Positions 6,981-15,402 of a DNA stretch of 20,040 nucleotides are shown here, in pieces; within the stretch, counting starts at the first letter, position 1; every line of letters begins with the position of its first letter. Under the pieces are notes generated by a model, which made no database searches, had not been told where the DNA came from, and was given only the letters and a program-made list of their open reading frames with translations. The position numbers and the translations under genes were made by a program. This stretch comes from Chloroflexota bacterium (GTDB lineage Bacteria > Chloroflexota > Anaerolineae > Promineifilales > Promineifilaceae). The DNA is taken from positions 1 to 20,040 of the forward strand of contig JAHEEY010000025.1 in assembly GCA_024640485.1 (NCBI GenBank). The letters are read 5' to 3'.

Positions 6981-9269
6981 ATGTCACGTTATATCGCAAC
7001 TCGTGCTATTCGCGGTGCGAATGCCCTGGTCGCCGAAGCAGAATTGATGCTGCAGAAGGCGATTGGGGAGAAAGGGGCCGACACACCGGTCGCTTTTCCC
7101 AACACCGCTTATTTTCTACCGTTAATCTACGGGATGACCGGCAAGGCTGTCGAGAACCTGGGCCAGTTGGGCCCGATCTTGGAACACGCCAAAGAGCTGC
7201 TCCATCCCACCCCTGCCGAATCGAAATGGACCCCCTACCTGGGCGAGACATTGGACTCCGGCATGGCCACCCTGCTGGCGGCGGAAGCTGTGGAAGCGAT
7301 CCGCTACGTCTACGGGCTGCAGCCTGAGCTGATGCCCGGCTTCAGCCTGGCTGGGGGCACGGCGTACCAGAATGCCGCCCTGGGGATCAACGGCGACGGC
7401 CTCAGCGGCCATCTCAACGGCCCCATCGACGACATCCAGCTGCGCTCCTGGGGCATCGCCCTGGTAGACGGCCGTATGCCTGGCTTCGCCGCCATCGTCG
7501 GCGCCGCCAAGTCCAACGAAGTCGCCGTGAAACTGGTCCGCGAACTGCAGCGGCGCAACATCCTCACCTTCCTGTGCGGGAATGTGAACGGCCGCTCGAT
7601 CATCGACCAGCTGAACGAAGAAGGGTTCGAACTGGGGTACGACACCTATACCGTCCCCTTCGGCACCGATACCCTCAGCGCCATCTACGCCCTGGGCTTC
7701 GCCACCCGCTCCGCTTTGACCTTCGGTGGTCTGAAAGCGGGCCAGGCCAGCGAAATCCTGCGCTACAACCGGGACCGGGTCTTCGCCTTCGTCCTGGCGC
7801 TGGGTGAAGTAGACGACCTCAAATACGCTGCCGCCGCCGGGGCGATCAACTTCGGCTTCCCGGTCATCGCCGACAGCGTCATCCCCGAGATCCTGCCCAC
7901 CGGTGTGACCACCTACGAGCATGTGATCTCCATGCCTTTCAACGAAATAGACGGCAAAGACGATCTGGAACGGGCCGAGCGGCTGGTGCAGAAATGTATC
8001 GAGATCCGCGGCGTCAAAGTCCAGGTCGCCGATGTGCCGGTGCCGGTACCGTACGGCTCCGCCTTCGAAGGCGAAGTGGTCCGCAAGACCAACATGCGGG
8101 TCGAGTTCGGCGGTAAATATTCCCGCGCTTTCGAATACCTGCGCATGGTCGGCATGGACGACGTGGTCGACGGGCAGGTCAAGGTAGTCGGCCCGGGAAT
8201 CGACTCCACTGATCCTCAGGGACATATGGACCTGGGTATCGTGGTAGAAGTGGCCGGCCGCAAGATGCAGGAAGATTTCGAGCCGGTGCTGGAACGTCAG
8301 ATCCATTACTTCATCAACGGCGCCTCTGGGGTGCAGCATATCGGACAGCGGGATATCGCCTGGATCCGTCTCTCCGACGGGGCGGTCGATAAGGGGTTTG
8401 ACCTGGAGCATTTCGGCAAGATCCTCCACGCTCGCTTCCATTCCGACTTCGGAGCCATCGTCGACAAAGCGCAGGTGACCATCTACACCGACCCGGATCT
8501 GCTGCCTGAGCAGCTGGACCTGGCCCGGGAAGCGTATGACTTCCGCAACAAACGTCTGGCCAACCTGACCGACGATGCCGTGGAGGAGTTCTACTCCTGC
8601 ACCTTGTGCCAGTCCTTCGCTCCCAACCACGTCTGTGTGGTCAGCCCTGAGCGGCTGGGGCTGTGCGGCGCCTACAACTGGCTGGACTGCAAAGCATCCT
8701 TCAGCATCAACCCCACCGGCCCCAACCAGCCGATCAAGCTGGGCAAGACGGTGGATTACGAGAAAGGGTATTGGGAAGGGACCAACGAGTATGCCAAGAT
8801 CGGCTCCCACGGCGTGGTCGAGGAAGTCTCCATGTATTCCATCATGGAGAACCCGATGACGGCGTGCGGCTGCTTCGAATCGATTGTCATGCTGATCCCA
8901 GAATCCAACGGCGTGATGGTGGTCAGTCGTGAAGACACCTCCATGACCCCGGCAGGGATGACCTTCTCCACGTTGGCCGGTATGGCCGGCGGCGGCATCC
9001 AGACCCCCGGGGTCATGGGTGTGGGTAAGTTCTACCTGATCAGCCCCAAATTCATCTCCGCTGACGGCGGTTTCAAGCGGGTGGCCTGGATGAGCAGCTA
9101 CCTCAAAGAGACCATGGCGGACGAATTGGCGGCGGTGGCTATCCGCGAAGGCGATCCCGACTTGATCAACAAGATCGCCGACGAGCGCAGCGTCAGCAAC
9201 GTAGACGAGCTGATGGCCTGGATGGAAGAACACAACCATCCCGCCTTGATAATGGACCCGATCTTCTAG
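6981..9269 (+). CDS. acsB: Acetyl-CoA synthase (CODH/ACS alpha subunit)
   Basis: The 762-aa enzyme condenses a methyl group from the corrinoid protein, CO from CODH and CoA into acetyl-CoA at the Ni-Ni-[4Fe-4S] A-cluster. The cluster ligands are C540, C543, C552 and C562 (CTLCQSFAPNHVC ... GLCGAYNW), and the distal-nickel Cys-Gly-Cys is C629-G630-C631 (TACGCFES). These sit exactly 34 residues later than the numbering I recall for Moorella AcsB, so spacing is conserved. It has the long N-terminal domain of bacterial ACS that docks CODH, not the short archaeal form. The strong ribosome-binding site AGGAGGAG overlaps the stop of acsA, giving tight coupling. A stable hairpin follows at 9291-9322. 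Confidence 0.97.
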   Translation: MSRYIATRAIRGANALVAEAELMLQKAIGEKGADTPVAFPNTAYFLPLIYGMTGKAVENLGQLGPILEHAKELLHPTPAESKWTPYLGETLDSGMATLLAAEAVEAIRYVYGLQPELMPGFSLAGGTAYQNAALGINGDGLSGHLNGPIDDIQLRSWGIALVDGRMPGFAAIVGAAKSNEVAVKLVRELQRRNILTFLCGNVNGRSIIDQLNEEGFELGYDTYTVPFGTDTLSAIYALGFATRSALTFGGLKAGQASEILRYNRDRVFAFVLALGEVDDLKYAAAAGAINFGFPVIADSVIPEILPTGVTTYEHVISMPFNEIDGKDDLERAERLVQKCIEIRGVKVQVADVPVPVPYGSAFEGEVVRKTNMRVEFGGKYSRAFEYLRMVGMDDVVDGQVKVVGPGIDSTDPQGHMDLGIVVEVAGRKMQEDFEPVLERQIHYFINGASGVQHIGQRDIAWIRLSDGAVDKGFDLEHFGKILHARFHSDFGAIVDKAQVTIYTDPDLLPEQLDLAREAYDFRNKRLANLTDDAVEEFYSCTLCQSFAPNHVCVVSPERLGLCGAYNWLDCKASFSINPTGPNQPIKLGKTVDYEKGYWEGTNEYAKIGSHGVVEEVSMYSIMENPMTACGCFESIVMLIPESNGVMVVSREDTSMTPAGMTFSTLAGMAGGGIQTPGVMGVGKFYLISPKFISADGGFKRVAWMSSYLKETMADELAAVAIREGDPDLINKIADERSVSNVDELMAWMEEHNHPALIMDPIF

Positions 9270-9286
9270 GCTTCATTTCACCTCTA

Positions 9287-9327
9287 GCTGCTCCCCGTCC
9301 GGGTTCCGGCTCGGGCGGGGAGACAGC
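9287..9327 (+). terminator. Stable hairpin after acsB, no T-run
   Basis: CTCCCCGTCCGGG (9291-9303) pairs with CTCGGGCGGGGAG (9310-9322) through 11 Watson-Crick and two G-U pairs around a 6-nt loop. GCTG (9287-9290) and CAGC (9324-9327) extend it with one bulged base. No T-run follows, so it is more likely an mRNA processing or stabilising element, or partial attenuator, than a full terminator. It would keep acsAB transcripts more abundant than the distal genes. Confidence 0.5.
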
Positions 9328-9366
9328 CGAGGGTAACATTGAATCAAGGTGCCGGAAGCTGCCTGT

Positions 9367-9888
9367 ATGAATGAAGATGCTGATGCCTCTCCCAGGTTAG
9401 TCAGGGATTTGATGACGGTCGGGGTGCCAACCTGTCCGCTGGATACCGCGGTCACCGATCTGACCGGACTGATGCTGGAGAAACAGTTTGAGGGAGTTAT
9501 CGTCCTGGATGAATTAGGCCACGCCGCAGGTGTGGTCACCTGGGACGAACTGGCGGCCGCCTACGCCGCTGACCGCGCCCAACTGGCCACGGCAGCGGAG
9601 ATCATGCGCGCCGACGTCCCCCAGGTCCCACCCGATATCCCCTTGACCGCCGCCGCCCAAATCATGCGTGATTGGGGGGTGCGGATCCTGTTTATGATGC
9701 ACCACGCCGGCGGGATCAATTACCCGGCGGCGATGCTCAGCTACCGGCACCTGCTGCGGCACATCGCCGGCAGAGAGCCGGAAGAGCTGCGGGATTTGGG
9801 GATCCGGGCGGCCCGGAAGACGCCGGTGGAGATGTTCATCGAAAGGCGCGACGCCGCTCGTAAGAACGCGGGACACAGCAGCCGCTAG
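9367..9888 (+). CDS. CBS-domain pair protein
   Basis: A 173-aa soluble protein with two CBS motifs: residues about 10-65 (VRDLMTVGVPTCPLDTAVTD ... GVIVLDELG) and about 76-135 (AAEIMRADVPQVPPDIPLTA ... VRILFMMHH). A helical tail (about 136-173) contains REPEELRDLGIRAARKTPVE and is not part of the CBS fold. CBS pairs bind adenosine ligands such as AMP, ATP or SAM and act as regulatory modules. The protein lies between acsB and acsD, where a nickel-ATPase gene sits in some acetogens. A role sensing energy or SAM state for the CODH/ACS complex is inferred. I prefer ATG at 9367 (GGAAG eight bases upstream); an in-frame GTG at 9349 would add six residues. Confidence 0.85.
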   Translation: MNEDADASPRLVRDLMTVGVPTCPLDTAVTDLTGLMLEKQFEGVIVLDELGHAAGVVTWDELAAAYAADRAQLATAAEIMRADVPQVPPDIPLTAAAQIMRDWGVRILFMMHHAGGINYPAAMLSYRHLLRHIAGREPEELRDLGIRAARKTPVEMFIERRDAARKNAGHSSR

Positions 9889-9951
9889 CTGCAATGGGGG
9901 GGAACAGCGATGAAGGGAGACAGATCCGGCGCACCTGAACAAACAAACAAG

Positions 9952-10092
9952 GTGCCCTGCATGGGCACGCGCCGGCAGCGATGGGTGCGGCGGCGGCCCA
10001 CCCCTTCACCTGCCGGCGAACAGCGACCCTTAGGGACGTAATTTTTTTGGGGGCTGTTCTCGGCTGTTGATTCGCCCGCGAGGCGACAGCCG
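9952..10092 (+). promoter_or_regulatory. Highly structured leader upstream of acsD
   Basis: The 242-bp gap before acsD contains four stem-loops: GTGCCC/GGGCAC (9952-9968); CGCCGGCAG (9970-9978) with CTGCCGGCG (10010-10018), enclosing GGGTG/CACCC; a short GC hairpin at 10023-10039 followed by seven T (10042-10048), which looks like a weak intrinsic terminator; and CGGCTGT (10061-10067) with ACAGCCG (10086-10092), enclosing CGCC/GGCG. A second copy of GGCTGT at 10052-10057 can compete for the same right arm, so two folds are possible. I do not recognise a known riboswitch class, and the cobalamin riboswitch core was not found. It may be an attenuator or a translational control leader. Confidence 0.5.
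10023..10048 (+). terminator. Weak intrinsic terminator in the acsD leader
   Basis: CCC-TTA-GGG with flanking G-C and C-G pairs across one A-A mismatch (10023-10039) is followed by AA and seven T (10042-10048). The stem is short for a strong terminator, but the T-run is the clearest one in the cluster. It could end part of the transcription coming from acsAB and the CBS gene, or serve as the off-state of an attenuator. Confidence 0.4.
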
Positions 10093-10130
10093 GGGGAAGC
10101 GCCTGACTTTTCAAAACAGGAGTGAGTTCT

Positions 10131-11105
10131 ATGCCAATCGAAATTCCTAAAGACAAATGGCCGGGATCCGTCAGGGAAATCACCCTGGGCGCGACCGCTG
10201 CCGACGGCGGTACCCGAACCAGTACCGTCACTGTAGGCGGCGAAAAAGCGCTGCCCTACATGCACTTTGAAGCGCAGATGCCCCACAAACCGGTCATCGC
10301 TCTGGAAATCCGCGACCGGCTGCCCGACGACTGGTCGACGCTGCTGCTGGAACATTGGGGCGACACCGCCAAAGATCCGGCGGCCTGGGCCAAAGCGGCG
10401 GAAGCGACCGGCGTGGAGCTGCTGCAGCTGACCCTGAGCCTGACCGACGCTGACGGCAACCCCAACACGCCGGAGAACGCCGTGGCTGTGGTTAAATCCG
10501 TGCTGGCAGCCACCGGGCTGCCGCTGCTGGTGTTCGGCACCGGGCAGGCGGAGATGGACAACGTGCTGCTGGTGGCCGTCGCCGAAGCGACCCAGGGCGA
10601 GCGGCTGGTGCTGGGTATCTGCGAAGATAAAAACTACCGCACCATCGTCGCCGCCGCCATGGCCAACGGCCACCTGGTCAACGGGCGCACCCCGATGGAT
10701 GTCAACCTCTCCAAACAGCTGAATATTCTGATCAGCGACATGGGGCTGCCCATGGACCGGATCCTGATGGACCCCACCACCGGCGCCCTAGGGTACGGCA
10801 TTGAGTACGGCTTCTCAGTGATGGAACGGCTGCGCATGGCCGCCCTGCAGGGAGATTCCATGACCCAGCAGCCGATGCTGGTCACTCCTGGCTTTGAAGC
10901 GTGGAAGACCAAAGAGTCCAAGGTGGGCAAAGATGTGCCCGCGGAATGGGGCGATTGGCTCAAACGGGCGATCCATTGGGAGACCATGACTGCCACGGCG
11001 CTGATCGAATCGGGCGCCGATATCGTAGTCCTGCGCCATCCGGAGAGCGTGAAGCGCATCCGCGTGGCCATTGATGAATTATCCGCCGTTCCGGAAATGG
11101 CCTAG
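10131..11105 (+). CDS. acsD: Corrinoid iron-sulfur protein small subunit
   Basis: This 324-aa TIM-barrel protein is the small (beta) subunit of the heterodimeric CFeSP, which carries the methyl-cobamide between the methyltransferase and acetyl-CoA synthase. Recognisable segments are PHKPVIALEIRDRLPDDW near residue 50, the central GICEDKNYRTIVAAAMANGH, and LMDPTTGALGYGIEYGFSVM. Length is normal. The ATG at 10131 is set by AGGAG (10118-10122), eight bases upstream; an in-frame GTG at 10122 would add three residues but has no good site. It is followed 32 bases later by its partner acsC. A structured leader precedes it, so its expression may be separately tuned. Confidence 0.95.
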   Translation: MPIEIPKDKWPGSVREITLGATAADGGTRTSTVTVGGEKALPYMHFEAQMPHKPVIALEIRDRLPDDWSTLLLEHWGDTAKDPAAWAKAAEATGVELLQLTLSLTDADGNPNTPENAVAVVKSVLAATGLPLLVFGTGQAEMDNVLLVAVAEATQGERLVLGICEDKNYRTIVAAAMANGHLVNGRTPMDVNLSKQLNILISDMGLPMDRILMDPTTGALGYGIEYGFSVMERLRMAALQGDSMTQQPMLVTPGFEAWKTKESKVGKDVPAEWGDWLKRAIHWETMTATALIESGADIVVLRHPESVKRIRVAIDELSAVPEMA

Positions 11106-11137
11106 CGGCTGCGGTTCAGTAATTACGGAGAAAGAAC

Positions 11138-12478
11138 ATGGCATTATCGGGTATTCAAATATACAAAATGCTGCCCAGGACAAACTGCAAAGATTGCGGC
11201 TTCCCCACCTGCCTGGCGTTCGCCATGAAATTGGCGGCCAAACAGGTCGAGCTGGCTCTCTGTCCTCACGTCAGCGATGAGTCCAAAGCGGAATTGGCTG
11301 AGTCCTCCGCCCCGCCCATCCGGCTGGTCACCCTCAGCGCCAACGGCAATTCGGTCAAAGCGGGCAACGAAGTGGTGATGTTCCGGCATGAGAAGACTTT
11401 CTACAACATGCCCGGCCTTTTCCTGCGGGTCAAAGATGACCTCAGCCCAGAGGCAATCAAAGCCGCTATCGCCCCGGCGGAAGCGTTCAAAGTCAACTAT
11501 GTGGGCATCGACCTGACCATGGACGGCTTCGCGGTGGAATCGGTCTCCGGCGATCCGGCGACCTTCGCCGCCGCCGTCAAAGCGACCCGGGGAGCCACCA
11601 AGCGGCCCCTGGTGCTGATCAGCGGCGATGCCGCGGTCATGGCTGCCGGCCTGGAACAGCTGGATGGGGAAGCCCCGCTGATCTGTTCCGCCAACAGCGA
11701 CAACTGGGAAGCGATGGCTGATCTGGCCAAGAGCCATAAAGCGGCGCTGACCGTCTCCGCGACCAGCCTGGACGAACTGGCTGAGCTGACCGGAAAGATC
11801 AGTGCCAAAGGGGTGGAAGATCTGGTCCTGGACCCGGCGTTCCGGCAGCTGAACAGCTCGCTGATCGCCGCCACCCAGATCCGGCGGCTGGCGCTGCGCA
11901 AGAACTTCCGCGCCCTGGGCTATCCGATGATCACCTTCCCCGGCGACGCCGGCGATGTGGGCCGGGTCTCGGTGCAAGCCGCCCAGGCGATCGCCAAATA
12001 CGCCGGCTTCGTGGTCATCGACGAGTTCCTGCCGGAGATGGTCTACCCGCTGCTGGTGCTGCGGCAGAACATCTACACCGATCCGCAGAAACCGATCCAG
12101 GTACAGCCTGGGCTATACGAAATCAACAACCCCACGGCCGATTCGCCGCTGCTGGTCACCACCAACTTCAGCATCACCTATTTCAGTGTGGCTAATGAAG
12201 TGGAAGGGGCCGGGCTGCCGGCGTGGCTGCTGGTCACTGAGGCGGAAGGGATGAGCGTGCTGACAGCGTGGGCTGCCGGCAAGTTCGACTCCGAACGCAT
12301 CGCCAAGGATGTCAAACGATTCGGGGTGGCCGAGAAGATCAACAAGAAGCAGATCGTACTGCCCGGCCATGTAGCCGTGCTGTCCGGCGAGCTGGAAGAG
12401 GATATGCCCGGCTGGGAAATCCGAGTGGGGCCGCGGGAAGCGGTGGATCTGCCCGGCTTCATGCGCGATGCCCTGTAG
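11138..12478 (+). CDS. acsC: Corrinoid iron-sulfur protein large subunit
   Basis: The 446-aa large (gamma) subunit binds the [4Fe-4S] cluster that reduces the cobamide and, through its C-terminal domain, the cobamide itself. The N-terminal cluster motif is complete: C17, C20, C25 and C42 (CKDCGFPTC ... LALCP), the same numbering I recall from Moorella. The middle is a TIM barrel and the C-terminal part (about 325-446; ITYFSVANEV, then PGHVAVLSGELEEDMPGWEI) is the B12-binding domain. Length matches the family. GGAGAAAG precedes the ATG. A 10-bp perfect inverted repeat lies in the 65-bp gap before acsV. Confidence 0.96.
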   Translation: MALSGIQIYKMLPRTNCKDCGFPTCLAFAMKLAAKQVELALCPHVSDESKAELAESSAPPIRLVTLSANGNSVKAGNEVVMFRHEKTFYNMPGLFLRVKDDLSPEAIKAAIAPAEAFKVNYVGIDLTMDGFAVESVSGDPATFAAAVKATRGATKRPLVLISGDAAVMAAGLEQLDGEAPLICSANSDNWEAMADLAKSHKAALTVSATSLDELAELTGKISAKGVEDLVLDPAFRQLNSSLIAATQIRRLALRKNFRALGYPMITFPGDAGDVGRVSVQAAQAIAKYAGFVVIDEFLPEMVYPLLVLRQNIYTDPQKPIQVQPGLYEINNPTADSPLLVTTNFSITYFSVANEVEGAGLPAWLLVTEAEGMSVLTAWAAGKFDSERIAKDVKRFGVAEKINKKQIVLPGHVAVLSGELEEDMPGWEIRVGPREAVDLPGFMRDAL

Positions 12479-12491
12479 TAAAACGAATCTA

Positions 12492-12529
12492 CGGGCCGGT
12501 CCGCCTTCAGCCGTTGGCAGACCGGCCCG
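12492..12529 (+). repeat. Perfect inverted repeat between acsC and acsV
   Basis: CGGGCCGGTC (12492-12501) and GACCGGCCCG (12520-12529) are perfect 10-bp arms around an 18-base loop that can form an inner GCC/GGC pair (12503-12505 and 12516-12518). No T-run follows. It ends about 14 bases before the acsV start and so could hide or expose that ribosome-binding region, or be a processing site that lowers acsV relative to acsCD. Confidence 0.5.
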
Positions 12530-12543
12530 CCGATGGGAGAAGC

Positions 12544-14478
12544 ATGGCTGAACACACGGTAGTATTCGACGCAGCAGCTGAGGTCTCGGTCCCCAGAGGG
12601 ACCTTGCTGGCGGACGCCGCCCGCAAGGCCGGGGTGGAGATCTCACAGCCGTGCGGCGGTCAAGGACGCTGCGGGCGGTGCGCGGTTAAAGTCACCAAAG
12701 ACGGGGTCCGGCGGCGGAGCACCCTGAGGCTGTCGGCTGAGGATGTCGAGGCGGGCTACGCCCTGGCGTGCCAGACGGTGGTGGAAGGGGATACCGAAGT
12801 CACCGTCCCCGCCCAGGAGAAGATCGCCCGGCTGCTGACCACCGACCGTACCGTGGCCCAGGTGCAGGTGCCGACCGGGTACAGCGCCGCCGCCGATCAG
12901 ACGATCAAACGGTTCGGGCTGACCCTGACGCCCCCCAGCATGGTAGACCAGACAGACGATTGGAGCCGGTTCACCGCCGGCCTGCGGCAGCAGGCGGGCA
13001 TCGAGCTGGGCCATATCTCACTGCCGCTGATGCGCCAGCTGGGCGCTGTCCTGCGGGAAGGAGAATGGCAGGTGACCGTGGTGCTGGATTTGGCCGAAGA
13101 GGCCGCCCCGCGGCTGATCGCCGCCCTGCCCGGCCTGCTGCCGGACAGCGCCCCCTTGTGGGGAGCGGCGGTCGATATCGGCACCACCACCGTTTCGCTG
13201 TGGCTGGTGGACCTGCTCTCTGGTGAGGTGCAGGTGCAGACGGCGGAGTACAACCGGCAGATCAGCCGGGGTGAGGATGTCATCTCGCGGATCATCTACG
13301 GCTCCAAAAACGACGGCGGTCAGGAAATGCGGGGGCTGGTGCTGGAAAGCATCGGCCAACTGCTGGAACGGGGCTGCCGGCGGGCTAAGATCGATGCCTC
13401 CGAGGTGATGAAGATGACCATCGTGGGCAACAGCACCATGATGCACCTGCTGCTGGGCATCCCGGCAGCCAGCATCCGATTGTCCCCCTTCGTCACCGCG
13501 GTCAACCAGGTGCCCCCCTTCCGGGCGGAAGATGTGGGCATCGGCATCCACCCGGAAGCGACGGTCGACTGCATCCCGGGCATCGCCAGCTATGTGGGCG
13601 CCGACATCACCGCCGGGGTGCTCTCCTCAGGGATGGACGATACTGAATCTATCAGCCTGTTCATCGACATCGGCACCAACGGCGAAATCGTCCTCGGTTC
13701 CCATGATTGGCTGGTCACCTGCGCCTGCTCAGCCGGCCCGGCGTTCGAAGGGGCCGGGGTGATGCACGGCATGCGGGCCACCCGCGGGGCTATCGAGGAA
13801 GTGTGGATCAACGGCAGCACCTATGAGCCCAGTTTCCGGGTCATCGGCGGCGGCCAACCTCAGGGGGTGTGCGGCTCCGGCCTGCTGGCCCTGCTGGCAG
13901 AGATGTTCCTCACCGGCATCCTGGACAAGGGGGGCAACTTAAACAGTTCGCTGCCCACCGACCGGGTGCGGGAAGGAGAACACGGCCTGGAGTATGTCAT
14001 CTCCTGGGGACACGAGACAAAGAACGGAGACGGCCCGGCCAATGACATCGTCATCACCCGGGTCGATGTAGACAACTTGATCCGGGCCAAAGCATCGATC
14101 TACGCCGGCTTCACCATCCTGGCGGACAGCGTGGGCTTCCCCCTGGAAGCGGTGGACCAGGTGCTGGTGGGCGGCTCTTTCGGCAAATATATCAATGTGG
14201 AGAAGGCGGTGCAGATCGGGCTGCTGCCCGACATGCCCTGGGAGGGTTTCCAATTCCTGGGTAATACCGCCGTCAAGGGCGCCTACCTGGCACTGCTGGA
14301 CAAGCACGCCAGAGCCCGGATCAGCGACATCGCTTCCAGAATGACCTACATCGAACTGTCGGCAGACAATTCATTCTTCGAAGCGTTTACGTCAGCGTTG
14401 TTCCTGCCCCATACCGATATGGACCGTTTCCCCACTGTGGCCAAAGCGCTGCAGCCGGAGCTGGAGACGGAAGAATAA
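12544..14478 (+). CDS. acsV: Corrinoid reductive activator (RACo, DUF4445/ASKHA ATPase)
   Basis: A 644-aa ATP-dependent activator that returns Co(II) cobamide of the CFeSP to Co(I) after accidental oxidation. An N-terminal [2Fe-2S] ferredoxin domain has C37, C43, C46 and C76 (CGGQGRCGRC ... LACQT). A linker follows, then an ASKHA-fold ATPase with the phosphate-binding loops AVDIGTTTVSLWLVDL and FIDIGTNGEIVLG, plus GVCGSGLLALL and LVGGSFGKYINVEKA. The frame is open into acsC, but the ATG at 12544, after GGGAGAAG, matches the ferredoxin-domain start. It sits between its substrate genes acsDC and acsE, as expected. The electron donor is not encoded next to it, though flavoproteins occur downstream. 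Confidence 0.93.
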   Translation: MAEHTVVFDAAAEVSVPRGTLLADAARKAGVEISQPCGGQGRCGRCAVKVTKDGVRRRSTLRLSAEDVEAGYALACQTVVEGDTEVTVPAQEKIARLLTTDRTVAQVQVPTGYSAAADQTIKRFGLTLTPPSMVDQTDDWSRFTAGLRQQAGIELGHISLPLMRQLGAVLREGEWQVTVVLDLAEEAAPRLIAALPGLLPDSAPLWGAAVDIGTTTVSLWLVDLLSGEVQVQTAEYNRQISRGEDVISRIIYGSKNDGGQEMRGLVLESIGQLLERGCRRAKIDASEVMKMTIVGNSTMMHLLLGIPAASIRLSPFVTAVNQVPPFRAEDVGIGIHPEATVDCIPGIASYVGADITAGVLSSGMDDTESISLFIDIGTNGEIVLGSHDWLVTCACSAGPAFEGAGVMHGMRATRGAIEEVWINGSTYEPSFRVIGGGQPQGVCGSGLLALLAEMFLTGILDKGGNLNSSLPTDRVREGEHGLEYVISWGHETKNGDGPANDIVITRVDVDNLIRAKASIYAGFTILADSVGFPLEAVDQVLVGGSFGKYINVEKAVQIGLLPDMPWEGFQFLGNTAVKGAYLALLDKHARARISDIASRMTYIELSADNSFFEAFTSALFLPHTDMDRFPTVAKALQPELETEE

Positions 14479-14506
14479 CAGTGAGCACGGCGAAAGGACA
14501 GATCTA

Positions 14507-15382
14507 ATGAAGCTGAACGCGGTACACGTATTAGTGACCTCGCAATCAACTTATGAAGATGTGGACTGCTTCATTTGGGGCGGCCGTCAGGTTGGCTCCG
14601 TGCTGACCATGGAGCTGTTCGACGAGCTGCTGGCCCAAATTCGCGAACAGGGGACTATCCGCCAAATCTACTTTGAAGGAGGCGAAAGCTTCGTCTTCTA
14701 TCATGCCCTGGAGACGTTCATCGAGAAAGCGGCTGCCGAAGGGCTGATCGTGGGCATCGTCAGCAACGGCTTTTGGGCCACCAGCATCAGCGACGGCCGG
14801 GCCTGGCTGCGGCCGCTGATGGCGGCGGGGCTGGACAGGCTGGAGCTGACTGACGCCTTCTTTAAGGGGACGCCGGAAGAGGTGTTTGAAGACCATCCCG
14901 GTTTTCAGGCAGCCCGCAAGCTGCGGCTGCAGGCGAGCTTGATCCCGCTGGAAGAGTACGCCGACGATGGCGAGAAAGGGCGGGTGCAGCCGCCGCTGGA
15001 GGAAGGGGAAGTCCTGCCGCCGCCGGCAGTTGAGATGGACCTTCCCTGGAGCAGCTTTGACAACTGTCCCAAAGATAAGCTGCACAATCCCGAACGGATC
15101 TTCATGGACCCCAAGGGAAACATCCATGTCTGCCGCGGACTGGTCATCGGCAATATCCTTGAGAGGCCGCTGATCAAGATCCTGGGGGCATATATTCCCA
15201 GAGAACATCCTGTCGCCGGCCCCTTGTTGGAGGGTGGGCCGGCAGCGTTGGCAAGGCAGTTCAACTTACCTCACAGCGAGGTGTACGCGAATGCCTGCCG
15301 TTTCTGCCGCGAAGCGCGGCATCTCCTGAGCCCCCGGTTCCCGGAGATGCTGGTACCAACCCGCAGTTTAGGGCTGGTCTGA
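14507..15382 (+). CDS. Radical-SAM-fold protein with degenerate cluster motif
   Basis: A 291-aa protein with a radical SAM layout: strand VHVLVTSQ, the place of CxxxCxxC, then GGE in IYFEGGES (58-60) and VGIVSNGFWATS. The three cluster cysteines expected at 14, 18 and 21 are Ser14, Asp18 and Cys21 (STYEDVDC), so the SAM-cleaving [4Fe-4S] cluster should not form. Four further cysteines remain in a SPASM-like C-terminal region: C187 (DNCP), C209 (HVCRG), and C264 and C267 (NACRFC), which could hold an auxiliary cluster. GGAC precedes the ATG weakly. It lies 28 bases after acsV and before acsE. Function unknown; an assembly or electron-transfer role with the corrinoid proteins is inferred. A sequencing error is unlikely since two codons (TCA, GAT) differ while the frame is intact. 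Confidence 0.8.
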   Translation: MKLNAVHVLVTSQSTYEDVDCFIWGGRQVGSVLTMELFDELLAQIREQGTIRQIYFEGGESFVFYHALETFIEKAAAEGLIVGIVSNGFWATSISDGRAWLRPLMAAGLDRLELTDAFFKGTPEEVFEDHPGFQAARKLRLQASLIPLEEYADDGEKGRVQPPLEEGEVLPPPAVEMDLPWSSFDNCPKDKLHNPERIFMDPKGNIHVCRGLVIGNILERPLIKILGAYIPREHPVAGPLLEGGPAALARQFNLPHSEVYANACRFCREARHLLSPRFPEMLVPTRSLGLV

Positions 15383-15402
15383 GTCGGGCGGAAAACCGAA
15401 GC

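Noticed and set aside
7122..9239. 705-codon open frame on the minus strand across acsB
   Set aside because: Antisense to a certain gene with all A-cluster motifs; the His/Asp/Val/Gly-rich translation is typical of an antisense shadow.
9889..10130. Cobalamin riboswitch before acsD
   Set aside because: The conserved core (CCACTG and the B12-box) was not found; only the presence of strong hairpins supports a leader element.
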